Source of the DNA: Thermoanaerobacterales bacterium UBA4880
Lineage (GTDB): Bacteria > Bacillota > Thermoanaerobacteria > Thermoanaerobacterales > UBA4877
Length of the DNA: 64,000 nucleotides
Assembly: GCA_002399285.1 (NCBI GenBank)
Contig: DHDI01000013.1
Location: forward strand, 76,989 to 140,988
Direction: 5' to 3'
In this document: piece by piece, positions 34,154-43,282 of the stretch
Layout: each line of letters begins with the position of its first letter
Position numbering within the stretch: the first letter of the stretch is position 1
Made by a program: the position numbers and the translations under genes
Notes under the pieces: model-generated
What the model saw: only the letters and a program-made list of their open reading frames with translations
The model's database searches: none
Told to the model about the DNA's origin: nothing

Positions 34154-36421
34154 ATGGAAACAAAGGAGTTTAGAAACAGGTTTATTACGTATACGGTAAT
34201 AATTATCCTTCTTTTTTCTGTTATCTTCGGAAGATTGATAGAGCTTCAGGTGGTTCAGGGCAGCTATTACAGAGAGTGGTCGGATGAAAAGAGACTGAGA
34301 CTGATCACCGTCAAGGCTCCGAGAGGCAAGATCACTGACGCTAACGGCGTTGAGCTGGCAAACAGCAAGCCGATCTTCTGCCTGGATATCGTGAGGACCA
34401 ATATAGACGATGACAAACTCAACAGCGTGATAATCGGAGTAATAGACATTTTAAAACAGAATGGAGAGGAGTACATAGATACCCTGCCCATTTTTTCGGA
34501 CGATGATGAAAGGGTATACTTTAACTTTAAGAGTTTTGAGAATGAAGACGTAAGCGGAGACGTACTCGCGGCTAGGGAAACGCGTTGGAAAAAAGATCAC
34601 GATATAGCGGCGGATGCCGATGCGCAGAAGGCTTGGGACACATTAAAGAAGAAGTATGGCATAGACGACTCATATGGCATACAGGACATAAGGCAGATAA
34701 TGAATATTCGCACATTGATGTCCGAGCAGGGGTATAAATCTTATCAGCCGGTCACCATAGCCAAGGACATTTCGGAAAAGACCGTGGCTGAGCTGGAGGA
34801 GAAGCATATAAACCTTCCCGGCGTGATGGTCGACGTGGAACCGGTCAGACAGTATCCCGAAGGCAGCCTTGCATCACAGGTACTGGGTTATATAAGCAGG
34901 ATAGATACGGACACTCTGAAGAAGCTGGATCAGACTAAATATAAACCGGACGACCTGATAGGAACGGTAGGGATAGAAAAATCCTTCGAGGAATACCTCA
35001 AAGGTACCGACGGCGGAGAGTATGTAGAGGTGGATGCCCTGGGCAGAAAGGTAAGGAGCGTATCCTATAAAGAGCCCTCCCCGGGTGACACGGTGGAACT
35101 TACGATCAAGGAAAAATTGCAGAAGGCTGCGGAACAGGGCCTGATAGAAACCATGGAGGATATAAGGGCGGGCAAAAACGGTTTTACCAGGTCGCCATAC
35201 GCTCAGATGGGAGCGGCAGTAGTCATCGACGTAAGAACAGGAGCGGTTTTGGCGCTGGCCAGTATCCCCGATTTCGATCCCAATGTATTTGCCATGGGCA
35301 GTCCGTCCGTGGAAGAATATGCCGCGCTCAACCCCAAGGATGCCACGGAGCGCACTCCCAAGCCCTTGTGGAACTATGCGACAAAGGGGGCGATACCTCC
35401 CGGGTCTACCTTTAAGATGGTAACGGGTATGGCGGGACTTATGGAAGGAGTCATAACGCCGAAAGAACAGATACTGGATAAGGGGGTGTATCCTTATGCT
35501 CATCATCCCGCATGCTGGTTGTGGAACGAGTATCACAGGACACACGGGCTGGTGGATATTACCAAGGCAATACAGGTATCCTGCAACTATTATTTCTTTG
35601 AGGTGTCGCGGAGATTGGGCATAGATAAGCTTGCAGAGTATGCGCAGAAATTCGGCCTTGGACAGAAGACCGGCATAGAAATAGAAGAACAGGCCGGCAC
35701 TATAGCCAATCCCGGTATTTTGAAGGATACGGCGACGAACGACCTCTACTATATCAAAAACGTACTCAAGCTGATAGACCAGCATCAAGTGGATGAACTC
35801 TCGAAACTTGTCGACTCGGGAGAAATAAGGGACAGCGTCATCGTAAAGAAGATGAACGAACTGGGTATAACAGATAAAAAAGCGAGGGACAAGGTGCTGT
35901 ATGCGATAAAGGGCACGCAATGGAATCTGGGTATGACTCTGAGCGCGGCCATAGGGCAGGGCCAAAACTCATTTACCCCGCTTCAGATGGCTAATTATAT
36001 AGCAACTTTGGTAAACGGAGGCACGAGATACAGGCCGCATCTGCTTAAAGAGATCGACACCTACGACGGCAAGGTAGTGAAGAAGGCACAGCCGGAAGTG
36101 CTGGATAAATTAAATTTCAATGAGGAGTATGTGGACTATATCAAAGAAGGTATGAGAGCCGTTACCGAAATGGGCGGAACGGCGTCGGGCACGTTTTCCA
36201 ATTATCCCGTCCCCATCGGCGGCAAGACCGGATCGGCACAGAGACCCCCGTACAACGCTTACGGCTGGTTCGTCGGTTTTGCACCCTATGACAAGCCGGA
36301 GATTGCTGTGGCCGTCGTCATATATGAGGCCGGAAGCGGTAGCTATACCGCCCATGCGGCTAAAAACATTTTTGATGCCTACTTTGATTTGGATGAGCCG
36401 GATCAGAATCCAATAAAATAG
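34154..36421 (+). CDS. mrdA: Penicillin-binding protein 2 (elongation transpeptidase)
   Basis: A 755-residue class B PBP that cross-links peptidoglycan in rod elongation. One N-terminal membrane helix (~12-30), a long pedestal domain (~40-330, with an insertion of about 100 residues around RETRWKKDHDIAADA) and the transpeptidase domain. The active-site Ser418 is in GSTFKM, the SCN triad is at ~476, and Lys691 is in GGKTGSAQRP. It pairs with RodA (38319). A bidirectional terminator-like hairpin follows. Confidence 0.96.
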   Translation: METKEFRNRFITYTVIIILLFSVIFGRLIELQVVQGSYYREWSDEKRLRLITVKAPRGKITDANGVELANSKPIFCLDIVRTNIDDDKLNSVIIGVIDILKQNGEEYIDTLPIFSDDDERVYFNFKSFENEDVSGDVLAARETRWKKDHDIAADADAQKAWDTLKKKYGIDDSYGIQDIRQIMNIRTLMSEQGYKSYQPVTIAKDISEKTVAELEEKHINLPGVMVDVEPVRQYPEGSLASQVLGYISRIDTDTLKKLDQTKYKPDDLIGTVGIEKSFEEYLKGTDGGEYVEVDALGRKVRSVSYKEPSPGDTVELTIKEKLQKAAEQGLIETMEDIRAGKNGFTRSPYAQMGAAVVIDVRTGAVLALASIPDFDPNVFAMGSPSVEEYAALNPKDATERTPKPLWNYATKGAIPPGSTFKMVTGMAGLMEGVITPKEQILDKGVYPYAHHPACWLWNEYHRTHGLVDITKAIQVSCNYYFFEVSRRLGIDKLAEYAQKFGLGQKTGIEIEEQAGTIANPGILKDTATNDLYYIKNVLKLIDQHQVDELSKLVDSGEIRDSVIVKKMNELGITDKKARDKVLYAIKGTQWNLGMTLSAAIGQGQNSFTPLQMANYIATLVNGGTRYRPHLLKEIDTYDGKVVKKAQPEVLDKLNFNEEYVDYIKEGMRAVTEMGGTASGTFSNYPVPIGGKTGSAQRPPYNAYGWFVGFAPYDKPEIAVAVVIYEAGSGSYTAHAAKNIFDAYFDLDEPDQNPIK

Positions 36422-36424
36422 TAA

Positions 36425-36466
36425 TAAAAAAATAGATAGGTTTAATAAGACCATCTATTTTTTTTA
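36425..36466. terminator. Terminator between PBP2 and minC
   Basis: AAAAAAATAGATAGGT pairs (one bulge) with ACCATCTATTTTTTTT around a short AT-rich loop, ending in an eight-T run. Confidence 0.82.
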
Positions 36467-36488
36467 CCCGATCAGGAGGATTTTTGCA

Positions 36489-36512
36489 ATGAATGAAGAA
36501 ATAACAAAGTAG
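36489..36512 (+). CDS. Seven-codon upstream ORF in the min leader
   Basis: ATG 36489 begins MNEEITK followed by TAG. An AGGAGGA site stands eight bases upstream (36474-36480), better than many real genes here. It lies between the terminator and minC, whose own site GGAGG overlaps the region just after the stop. It may be a leader peptide, a remnant of a gene, or chance. Confidence 0.35.
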   Translation: MNEEITK

Positions 36513-36530
36513 TAGATACGGAGGATAAAT

Positions 36531-37133
36531 ATGTCTAAACTCGATATAAAGGGCATGCGAAACAGGCTTATCATTAATATTGACGATCATGATGATTTTA
36601 TGGAGGCTTACAAAGACCTGGACGAAAGGTTGGGGAGATCCGCCGATTTCTACAAAAATTCTCATATGAAGGCAATCGTTAGGGGGAAGAAATTGGATCA
36701 AGGCGAAAGAGATATGATGAGAGAGCTTCTGGAATTCAGATATGGTTTTAAGACATTATTCATTAGCTCCGCCGATCAAAAAAATAATGATTCGGTAAAA
36801 TTTATTCAGGGTACCGTCAGATCGGGTCAGCTTGTGGAAGAACCGGGCCATATAGTGGTTTTGGGGGATACCAACGACGGCTCGGAGATAAGAGCCGGAG
36901 GCAATATTATTGTTATGGGCAGGACAAACGGACTGCTGCATGCAGGCTATCCCGATAAAAGCGATGCCGTCGTTGCTGCGGTCAGGATGGAAAGCCTTCA
37001 GATACGGATTGGGAATAACATCTCGCGGGCTCCCGACGCAAAAGTATACCGGGCCGACGTTCCCGAAATCGCTTATGTAAAAGATGGAAAAATTATTATA
37101 GAACCTCTTAACCAAAAAAGTAAAATGTTGTAA
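36531..37133 (+). CDS. minC: Septum site-determining protein MinC
   Basis: A 200-residue FtsZ inhibitor that blocks polar division. The C-terminal beta-helix domain is clear: GTVRSGQLVEEPGHIVVLGD, GSEIRAGGNIIVMGRTNGLLHAGY. It acts with MinD encoded next. ATG 36531 follows CGGAGG. Confidence 0.95.
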   Translation: MSKLDIKGMRNRLIINIDDHDDFMEAYKDLDERLGRSADFYKNSHMKAIVRGKKLDQGERDMMRELLEFRYGFKTLFISSADQKNNDSVKFIQGTVRSGQLVEEPGHIVVLGDTNDGSEIRAGGNIIVMGRTNGLLHAGYPDKSDAVVAAVRMESLQIRIGNNISRAPDAKVYRADVPEIAYVKDGKIIIEPLNQKSKML

Positions 37134-37158
37134 AATATAGTTGAGGAGGGATTGAAGG

Positions 37159-37959
37159 ATGGGAACAGTTTTCGTAGTAACTTCGGGAAAGGGCGGAGTA
37201 GGTAAGACGACCACGACCGCTAACATAGGAACAGGACTGGCATTGGCAGGAAATAAGGTGGCTTTGGTGGATGCGGATATCGGCCTGAGAAATCTGGACG
37301 TGGTCATGGGCCTTGAGAACAGGATCGTCTATGATATAGTGGATGTCGTTGAAGGAGAATGCAGATTGAGGCAGGCCTTGATAAAGGACAAGCGCTATGA
37401 GGGACTCTATCTGCTGCCCGCTGCGCAGACGAAGGATAAGACGGCCATAAGCCCCGAGCAGATGCAAAAGCTATGCAATGAACTCAAAGAAGAATTTGAC
37501 TATATCATAGTGGATTGTCCGGCAGGGATAGAGCAGGGCTTTAAAAATGCCATTGCCGGCGCGGACAGGGCGATAGTGGTAACTACGCCGGAGGTATCGG
37601 CCGTAAGGGACGCGGATAGGATAATAGGCCTGCTTGAAGCGAATGACCTGAGGGACGATTATCTCATCATAAACAGGATACGTATGGATATGGTCAAGCA
37701 CAACGACATGCTGAGCATAGACGATATGCTGGATTTTCTTGCCATAACCCTTGTGGGAGTAGTTCCGGATGATGAAAAGATAGTCATCTCGACCAATAGG
37801 GGAGAGCCGGCTGTCACCGACGATAAATCCATGGCGGGCAAGGCCTATAGGAATATAACCAAAAGGCTGCTGGGAGAGGATGTGCCGTTTATGGATCTCA
37901 ATACCGATGATAGTTTCTTTGGACGGCTGAAAAAATTGTTTGGCATCGGCGCAAAATAG
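37159..37959 (+). CDS. minD: Septum site-determining ATPase MinD
   Basis: A 266-residue deviant Walker ATPase that binds the membrane through its C-terminal amphipathic helix (FFGRLKKLFG) and recruits MinC. The Walker A motif is TSGKGGVGKTTTTANIG (~10), Walker A' is LVDADIGLRNLDVVMGLENR, and Walker B is YIIVDCPAGI. It lies between minC and minE. Confidence 0.98.
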   Translation: MGTVFVVTSGKGGVGKTTTTANIGTGLALAGNKVALVDADIGLRNLDVVMGLENRIVYDIVDVVEGECRLRQALIKDKRYEGLYLLPAAQTKDKTAISPEQMQKLCNELKEEFDYIIVDCPAGIEQGFKNAIAGADRAIVVTTPEVSAVRDADRIIGLLEANDLRDDYLIINRIRMDMVKHNDMLSIDDMLDFLAITLVGVVPDDEKIVISTNRGEPAVTDDKSMAGKAYRNITKRLLGEDVPFMDLNTDDSFFGRLKKLFGIGAK

Positions 37960-37972
37960 AGGAGGTATGGTT

Positions 37973-38248
37973 ATGGGACTTTTTGATTTTTCTTCCAGGG
38001 GGAGTAGTAAGGATGTTGCCAAGGAACGGCTCCGTTCTATACTTGTGCAGGATCGGACCAATGTATATCCTCAATATCTTGATATGATAAAAAATGACAT
38101 TGTCAAAGTCATATCCGACTATGTCGAGATCGATACCAACGGCATGGAGATCAAGATAGCCAATGTGCTCAGGGCTTCAGACAATACCAACGTGCCGGAA
38201 CTCGTTGCCAATGTGCCGATAAAGAGGATGAAGAACATAGGGAAATGA
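37973..38248 (+). CDS. minE: Cell division topological specificity factor MinE
   Basis: A 91-residue MinD regulator: KERLRSILVQDRTNVYPQYL is the MinD-contact segment, and the C-terminal part is the dimerisation domain. MinE implies oscillating Min dynamics, as in many Clostridia and unlike Bacillus, which uses DivIVA/MinJ. ATG 37973 is preferred over ATG 37967, which is too close to AGGAGG. Confidence 0.95.
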   Translation: MGLFDFSSRGSSKDVAKERLRSILVQDRTNVYPQYLDMIKNDIVKVISDYVEIDTNGMEIKIANVLRASDNTNVPELVANVPIKRMKNIGK

Positions 38249-38318
38249 GCAGCCAATATTTTCATTTAAAGTGCCGCCTCACTATGTGTTATAATTATAG
38301 GATATGGGGTGGTGCAAA

Positions 38319-39428
38319 ATGATCGATAAAAAACTTATAAAAAATATCGATTTTGTCCTTCTTATTTGTATATATATTGTGTCTGCGATCGGGCTGATTG
38401 CGATAAGCAGCGCCACCCATGTGCAGGAGAGCGGTTCTTATTCTTCGGTCATAAAACAGGCGCTGTCGCTTGCCATAGGAACGGTCGCATTTATTGTAAT
38501 GATCAGCTTTGATTATAGTTATCTGAGCGCCTACAGCAAATATATATATATATTTAATATTATCATTCTCTTAATGGTATGGGTCGCGGGCATCGGTCAT
38601 CAGTCGAAGGGCGCGCAGAGTTGGATCGCCCTCGGATTTTTAAATTTCCAGCCTTCGGAGTTTGCAAAGGTGGCAATTATTATAAGCCTGTCTAAATTTT
38701 TGGCGGACAGGGATGGACCGCTGGACAATGCGCATGATGTGCTCATGGTATTGCTCAATGTCGGCATACCGTTCATATTGATCTTTATACAGCCGGACTT
38801 GGGAACGGCGCTGGTATTTGCCGCGGTTACCATAGGAATGCTTCTCATTTATGGAGTCGACTTCAAGTGGATACTCGCGGGAGGAGCGACCTTGGCTGTC
38901 TCTATGCCTATAATATGGTTTTATGCATTGGAGCCGCATCAGAAGAACAGGATCATCACCTTCTTAAATCCCAGCCTTGATCCGCTTAAAACAGGCTATC
39001 ATGCGATACAGTCAAAAATCGCGGTAGGCTCGGGAATGTTGACGGGAAGAGGTTTGTATAACGGGACTCAGACGCAGCTGAATTTCCTGCCGGAAGCCCG
39101 TACGGACTTCATCTTTTCCGTGGTGGGGGAAGAGCTTGGCTTTGTCGGAGCCGCGACCATTGTGCTGCTCTATTTTATCATATTATATAGGATAATCAGG
39201 ATAGCCATGAAGGCGAAAGATAAATTCGGCATGTATCTATGCGTGGGTGTGGCTTCTATGTTTTTATTCCAGATATTCGAAAATATAGGCATGACCATAG
39301 GGCTGATGCCTATAACCGGTATAACGCTGCCCTTCATGAGTTATGGCGGCAGTTCGCTTTTGGCAAACATGATTTCCTTGGGTATGGTGATAAACGTGGG
39401 TATGAGAAAGCAAAAGATAAACTTCTGA
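38319..39428 (+). CDS. rodA: Rod shape-determining SEDS glycosyltransferase RodA
   Basis: A 369-residue SEDS polymerase of lipid II with about ten membrane helices that works with PBP2. Conserved: GKGAQSWI-type segment ([20 protein letters not shown]), [31 protein letters not shown] (~268) and [23 protein letters not shown] 38319 follows GGGGTGG; an ATG at 38304 is less suitable. Confidence 0.96.
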   Translation: MIDKKLIKNIDFVLLICIYIVSAIGLIAISSATHVQESGSYSSVIKQALSLAIGTVAFIVMISFDYSYLSAYSKYIYIFNIIILLMVWVAGIGHQSKGAQSWIALGFLNFQPSEFAKVAIIISLSKFLADRDGPLDNAHDVLMVLLNVGIPFILIFIQPDLGTALVFAAVTIGMLLIYGVDFKWILAGGATLAVSMPIIWFYALEPHQKNRIITFLNPSLDPLKTGYHAIQSKIAVGSGMLTGRGLYNGTQTQLNFLPEARTDFIFSVVGEELGFVGAATIVLLYFIILYRIIRIAMKAKDKFGMYLCVGVASMFLFQIFENIGMTIGLMPITGITLPFMSYGGSSLLANMISLGMVINVGMRKQKINF

Positions 39429-39439
39429 GGAGTGATTGC

Positions 39440-39874
39440 ATGAATATTGCTCTTGTGGCTCATGATGCGAAGAAAAAGCAGATGATAAACTTCGCTGTGG
39501 CGTATAGGGACATATTGGCCGGTCACACTTTGTTTGCAACGGGAGCTACGGGCGAATTGGTGGAGGAGCACACGGGACTCAACGTGCACAAGTTCCGGCC
39601 GGGCCCGTTGGGGGGCGACCAGCAGATCGGGTCCATGATAGCGCAGGATGAGATGGACATGGTCGTTTTCCTGAGGGACCCGCTTACGGCACAGCCGCAT
39701 GAGCCTGACATAACTGCACTTCTGCGCATCTGCGACGTCCATAATATACCGCTGGCAACGAATATGGCCTCGGCGGAGGTGCTGATAAAAGGACTTTCGC
39801 GGGGAGATTTGGCTTGGCGCGAGGTCATAAATCCCATGCTTGGACAAAATGACGGGCAATGCAGTGAATGTTGA
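39440..39874 (+). CDS. mgsA: Methylglyoxal synthase
   Basis: A 144-residue enzyme that converts dihydroxyacetone phosphate to methylglyoxal and phosphate, a bypass of lower glycolysis. Motifs: [45 protein letters not shown] (phosphate site and catalytic Asp) and [16 protein letters not shown]. The start is at 39440, just after rodA, with GAGGAGTG upstream. Confidence 0.97.
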   Translation: MNIALVAHDAKKKQMINFAVAYRDILAGHTLFATGATGELVEEHTGLNVHKFRPGPLGGDQQIGSMIAQDEMDMVVFLRDPLTAQPHEPDITALLRICDVHNIPLATNMASAEVLIKGLSRGDLAWREVINPMLGQNDGQCSEC

Positions 39875-39920
39875 CTAAATATCCCTGCTTTGAACCATAA
39901 TGAATAATGTAATAAAGAAT

Positions 39921-39966
39921 GCCTCCTTCAAATATATTTAATTAATAGAATAAGGACGAAGGAGGC
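39921..39966 (+). promoter_or_regulatory. Inverted repeat covering the RBS of the M23-family gene
   Basis: GCCTCCTTC (39921-39929) is the perfect reverse complement of GAAGGAGGC (39958-39966), loop 28 bases, AT-rich. The right arm contains the GGAGG site seven bases before ATG 39973. GGAGGCCTCC (39961-39970) is a second, overlapping palindrome. Confidence 0.65.
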
Positions 39967-39972
39967 CTCCTT

Positions 39973-40686
39973 ATGTATAAAGTACAATACGGCGGAAAGA
40001 TCAAGGGGAGCGGACAAAAGAACCTGAAGAGCAGAGCTGCCAGGGTATTGCAGCAGACTGCGGTATCGCTTTTGATACTGGCGATATTGCTTACTCTATC
40101 ATCCGTCAAGGTATCATTTTTCAAAAAAACCGTGGGTTATGTCAAAAAGGGCCTGGCCTACGATTATACCGTTGAAGACGGTATCAACGGCGTTAAATAT
40201 GTATTCAAACAGATCCCGGTTTTTCGCGACAAAATAGTCTCGGTATTTAAGAATATGGACAGCGGGGATACCCAACAGAAGATGGTAATGCCGGCGGAGG
40301 GTCCGATAACCTCGAAGTTTGGCATGAGGGTGCATCCCGTCTTTAATGACCTAAGGATGCATCAGGGAATAGACATAGGCGTGGAAGAAGGTACGCCGGT
40401 AAAGGCGGTGCTGGATGGCAGCGTTGAAAAGGTGGATTACGACAGTGAACTGGGCAAGTATGTTCTTTTAAAGCATAATGACAGGCTGGAAACACTATAT
40501 GGACATCTGTCCGAGATAACGGTAAGCGTAAATGACAAAGTAAAGCAAAACGATACCATCGGGAAATCGGGAGCGACAGGCTTGGTAACGTCTCCAAACC
40601 TTCACTTTGAGGTATGGGAGAATGAGAAAGCCGTAGATCCTTTGACAAAAATCGATGACGATTCTGATGAAAAAATATTGAATTAG
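39973..40686 (+). CDS. M23/LytM-fold membrane protein, SpoIVFA-like
   Basis: A 237-residue protein with a basic N-terminus, one membrane helix (~33-48) and an extracytoplasmic LytM domain (~103-230). The ligand motif MHQGIDIG and the catalytic-loop YGHLSEI are present, but the usual HLHFE reads NLHFE, so the catalytic first His of HxH is Asn. By position (after min genes, before rplU) it corresponds to Bacillus SpoIVFA, a non-enzymatic regulator of the SpoIVFB protease; no spoIVFB follows here. A true endopeptidase remains possible. Confidence 0.75.
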   Translation: MYKVQYGGKIKGSGQKNLKSRAARVLQQTAVSLLILAILLTLSSVKVSFFKKTVGYVKKGLAYDYTVEDGINGVKYVFKQIPVFRDKIVSVFKNMDSGDTQQKMVMPAEGPITSKFGMRVHPVFNDLRMHQGIDIGVEEGTPVKAVLDGSVEKVDYDSELGKYVLLKHNDRLETLYGHLSEITVSVNDKVKQNDTIGKSGATGLVTSPNLHFEVWENEKAVDPLTKIDDDSDEKILN

Positions 40687-40773
40687 AGCAAAATTAAAAA
40701 TGGTATAATATAAAAATATAAATCAGTTTATGATAAAATATTAATGTTATCAACAAAGGAAACGAGGAAGTAT

Positions 40774-42627
40774 ATGCTGAAGGACAAACTGCTGAACGAG
40801 ATATTGCCTAAGGTTGAAAAGCCTGCTAGATATATAGGCAACGAATTGAACAGCGTACACAAGGAATACGAAAGCGGAATGGTCAGGTTTGTATTTGCCT
40901 TTCCCGATACTTATGAAATCGGCATGTCACATTTGGGTATAAAGATATTGTACCATCTGTTAAATAAAAGAGAAGATGTCGTGTGCGAGAGGGTTTTTGC
41001 GCCCTGGGTCGATATGGAAGAGATATTAAGGAGAGAAGGACTGCCTCTTTTTTCTCTTGAAAGTATGACTCCGATCGCGGACTTTGACATCATAGGATTT
41101 ACCCTGCAGTATGAGATGAGTTATACGAATATCTTAAATATGCTTTCTCTGGCGGGAATACCCATGGATGCCGCGGACCGTGACGACTCTCATCCCTATG
41201 TGATAGCCGGAGGACCGTGTGCATACAATCCCGAACCCTTGGCACAGTTTATAGACTTTTTTGTCATGGGGGAAGGCGAAGAGGTCATCGGAGAAATAAT
41301 GGACGTCTATAAGGAATGCAGGAAAAAGGGCACGTCCAGACAGGATCTGCTGCGCCGGATGGCGGATGTGGACGGCGTTTATGTGCCGTCGCTGTACGTC
41401 ATGACATATAATGAGGACGGCACGGTCAGAAGCGTGAAACCGGTAAGCGACGATCTGCCCGCAAGGATAAAGAAGCGCGCAGTCAAAAAGATGGACGAGG
41501 TCTATTATCCCGACAATATGATCGTGCCTTACCTTCAGACTGTGCATGACCGCATCATGCTGGAAATATTCAGGGGATGTACGCGGGGATGCCGCTTTTG
41601 CCAGGCCGGAATGATTTACAGGCCGGTCAGGGAGCGCTCGGTCGAAAACCTGATGGACCTGGCTGAGAAGCTTGTGGCGTCCACGGGATATGACGAGATA
41701 TCCTTAGTTTCTTTGAGCAGCTGCGACTATACCTTTCTGGATGAACTGATAGAATCCCTCATGGATAAATTTAAAGAAAAGGGGATAGGGATATCCCTGC
41801 CGTCGCTGCGGATAGACTCGAATTATGTGGATATATTCAATAAGATCGAGGAGGTCAGAAAGTCGGGCATAACTTTGGCGCCCGAGGCAGGCTCACAGCG
41901 CCTCAGGGACGTTATCAACAAAAACGTGACCGAGCAGGACCTTGTCAATGCGGTCAGCGCGGCCTTTAAATTCGGCTGGCGCACGTTAAAACTCTACTTC
42001 ATGATAGGCTTGCCTACGGAGACTGATGAAGACCTGGAAGGCATAGCGGAGCTTGGGGAGACCGTATTGAGAGAATATAAAAAGATCCACGGTAATACAA
42101 GGGGTCTTAAGGTGACTCTCAGTGCGTCGTCCTTTGTGCCTAAGCCCCATACTCCTTTTCAATGGGAGCCGCAGGACAGCATAGAGGAGATAATGAGAAA
42201 GCAGTCCCTTGCCAGGAGCAAAATAAGGGGACAGGCACTGAGATTCACATATCACGATGCCAAGCTGAGTTTCTTGGAAGCGGTCATTTCACGGGGAGAC
42301 AGGCGTATATCCATGGTGCTGAAGAGGGCTTGGGAAAAGGGGTGCCGCTTTGACTCATGGAACGAATACTTTAAATTTGACCTATGGATGGAAGCATTTA
42401 AAGAAACCGGGATCGATCCCGGCTTTTACGCATCCAGGAAGAGACCGGACGATGAAGTCTTTCCTTGGGATCACATTGACGTCGGAGTAAATAAAGAGTT
42501 TTTGAAGCGGGAGAGAGACAGGGCATACAAGGGCCGGACCACTTTCGATTGCCGGAAGCACTGCATAAAATGCGGCGTACAAGATTTGGAAGAGGGGCTG
42601 AAATGCTATGGACAGGATCAGGGTTAA
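40774..42627 (+). CDS. B12-binding-type radical SAM protein (TIGR03960 family)
   Basis: The 617-residue product has an N-terminal cobalamin-binding-like domain (DTYEIGMSHLGIKILYHLLN) and a radical SAM domain with the cluster motif CTRGCRFCQAG (~275). It ends with cysteines (FDCRKHCIKCG), which may bind a further metal. This family nearly always precedes the DUF2344 protein and rng, as here; the substrate is unknown. ATG 40774 with GAGG upstream fits family N-termini (MLKDKLLNEILPKVEKPARY); ATG 40744 is the alternative. Confidence 0.9.
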   Translation: MLKDKLLNEILPKVEKPARYIGNELNSVHKEYESGMVRFVFAFPDTYEIGMSHLGIKILYHLLNKREDVVCERVFAPWVDMEEILRREGLPLFSLESMTPIADFDIIGFTLQYEMSYTNILNMLSLAGIPMDAADRDDSHPYVIAGGPCAYNPEPLAQFIDFFVMGEGEEVIGEIMDVYKECRKKGTSRQDLLRRMADVDGVYVPSLYVMTYNEDGTVRSVKPVSDDLPARIKKRAVKKMDEVYYPDNMIVPYLQTVHDRIMLEIFRGCTRGCRFCQAGMIYRPVRERSVENLMDLAEKLVASTGYDEISLVSLSSCDYTFLDELIESLMDKFKEKGIGISLPSLRIDSNYVDIFNKIEEVRKSGITLAPEAGSQRLRDVINKNVTEQDLVNAVSAAFKFGWRTLKLYFMIGLPTETDEDLEGIAELGETVLREYKKIHGNTRGLKVTLSASSFVPKPHTPFQWEPQDSIEEIMRKQSLARSKIRGQALRFTYHDAKLSFLEAVISRGDRRISMVLKRAWEKGCRFDSWNEYFKFDLWMEAFKETGIDPGFYASRKRPDDEVFPWDHIDVGVNKEFLKRERDRAYKGRTTFDCRKHCIKCGVQDLEEGLKCYGQDQG

Positions 42628-43282
42628 ATACACGAAGGGAAGGGATGTAAGATATATTTCGCATCTGGACTTGATGAGGGCGTTGGAGAGGGCGCTTCGG
42701 AGAGCCGAAATACCCTTTGCGCTAACGGAGGGCTTTAATCCTAAACCCAAGATGAATTTTTCTCCCCCGCTTTCGCTGGGATATGTCAGTTGTGCGGAAT
42801 ACTTTGACGTCGACTTCACGACGGATATGCCGCCCGAAACATTTATATCTAAGATGAACGATGTGTTCCCCGTGGGAATAGGGATCACCGAGGCAGTCAA
42901 GATAGACCGCGCTTCGAAATCGCTGAACAGTATTATAAACGGCGCCCGGTACGTGATCCGTTACCCCTTTGGCAGCGATATTGCGGACAGAGCCGGTGAA
43001 TTTTTGAATAATGAAATAATCATCGAGAAGAAGAGCAAGAGGGGCGTCAAGACTGTGGATATAAAACCGCTGATATATGATTTTTCCGTCAAGGGCGAGG
43101 ATACGATAGAAACTTGGCTACCGGCGGGCAGCACTGAGAGCATAAATCCGATGTACGTGCTTAAGGCATACCTGGATTTTGCCGGGGGAGAATTTCGTGA
43201 AGAGGGTGCATTTATAACGAGGACGGAGCAATATATCGACAGGGATGGGAATACGCCGATGCAGGCGGGTGTGTGCGCGTGA
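42608..43282 (+). CDS. TIGR03936/DUF2344 family protein
   Basis: A 224-residue protein; IRVKYTKGRDVRYISHLDLM and FNPKPKMNFSPPLSLGYVS are the family signature. It is partner of the radical SAM protein, fused to it in some species, and overlaps it by 20 bases. Function is unknown, possibly RNA modification, by association with rng. It is translationally coupled to rng (GTGA). Confidence 0.88.
   Translation: MDRIRVKYTKGRDVRYISHLDLMRALERALRRAEIPFALTEGFNPKPKMNFSPPLSLGYVSCAEYFDVDFTTDMPPETFISKMNDVFPVGIGITEAVKIDRASKSLNSIINGARYVIRYPFGSDIADRAGEFLNNEIIIEKKSKRGVKTVDIKPLIYDFSVKGEDTIETWLPAGSTESINPMYVLKAYLDFAGGEFREEGAFITRTEQYIDRDGNTPMQAGVCA

Noticed and set aside
34874..35965. Long open frame (363 codons) on the minus strand within the PBP2 gene
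   Set aside because: It is antisense to a clear PBP2 with all catalytic motifs, has no RBS and no recognisable domain.
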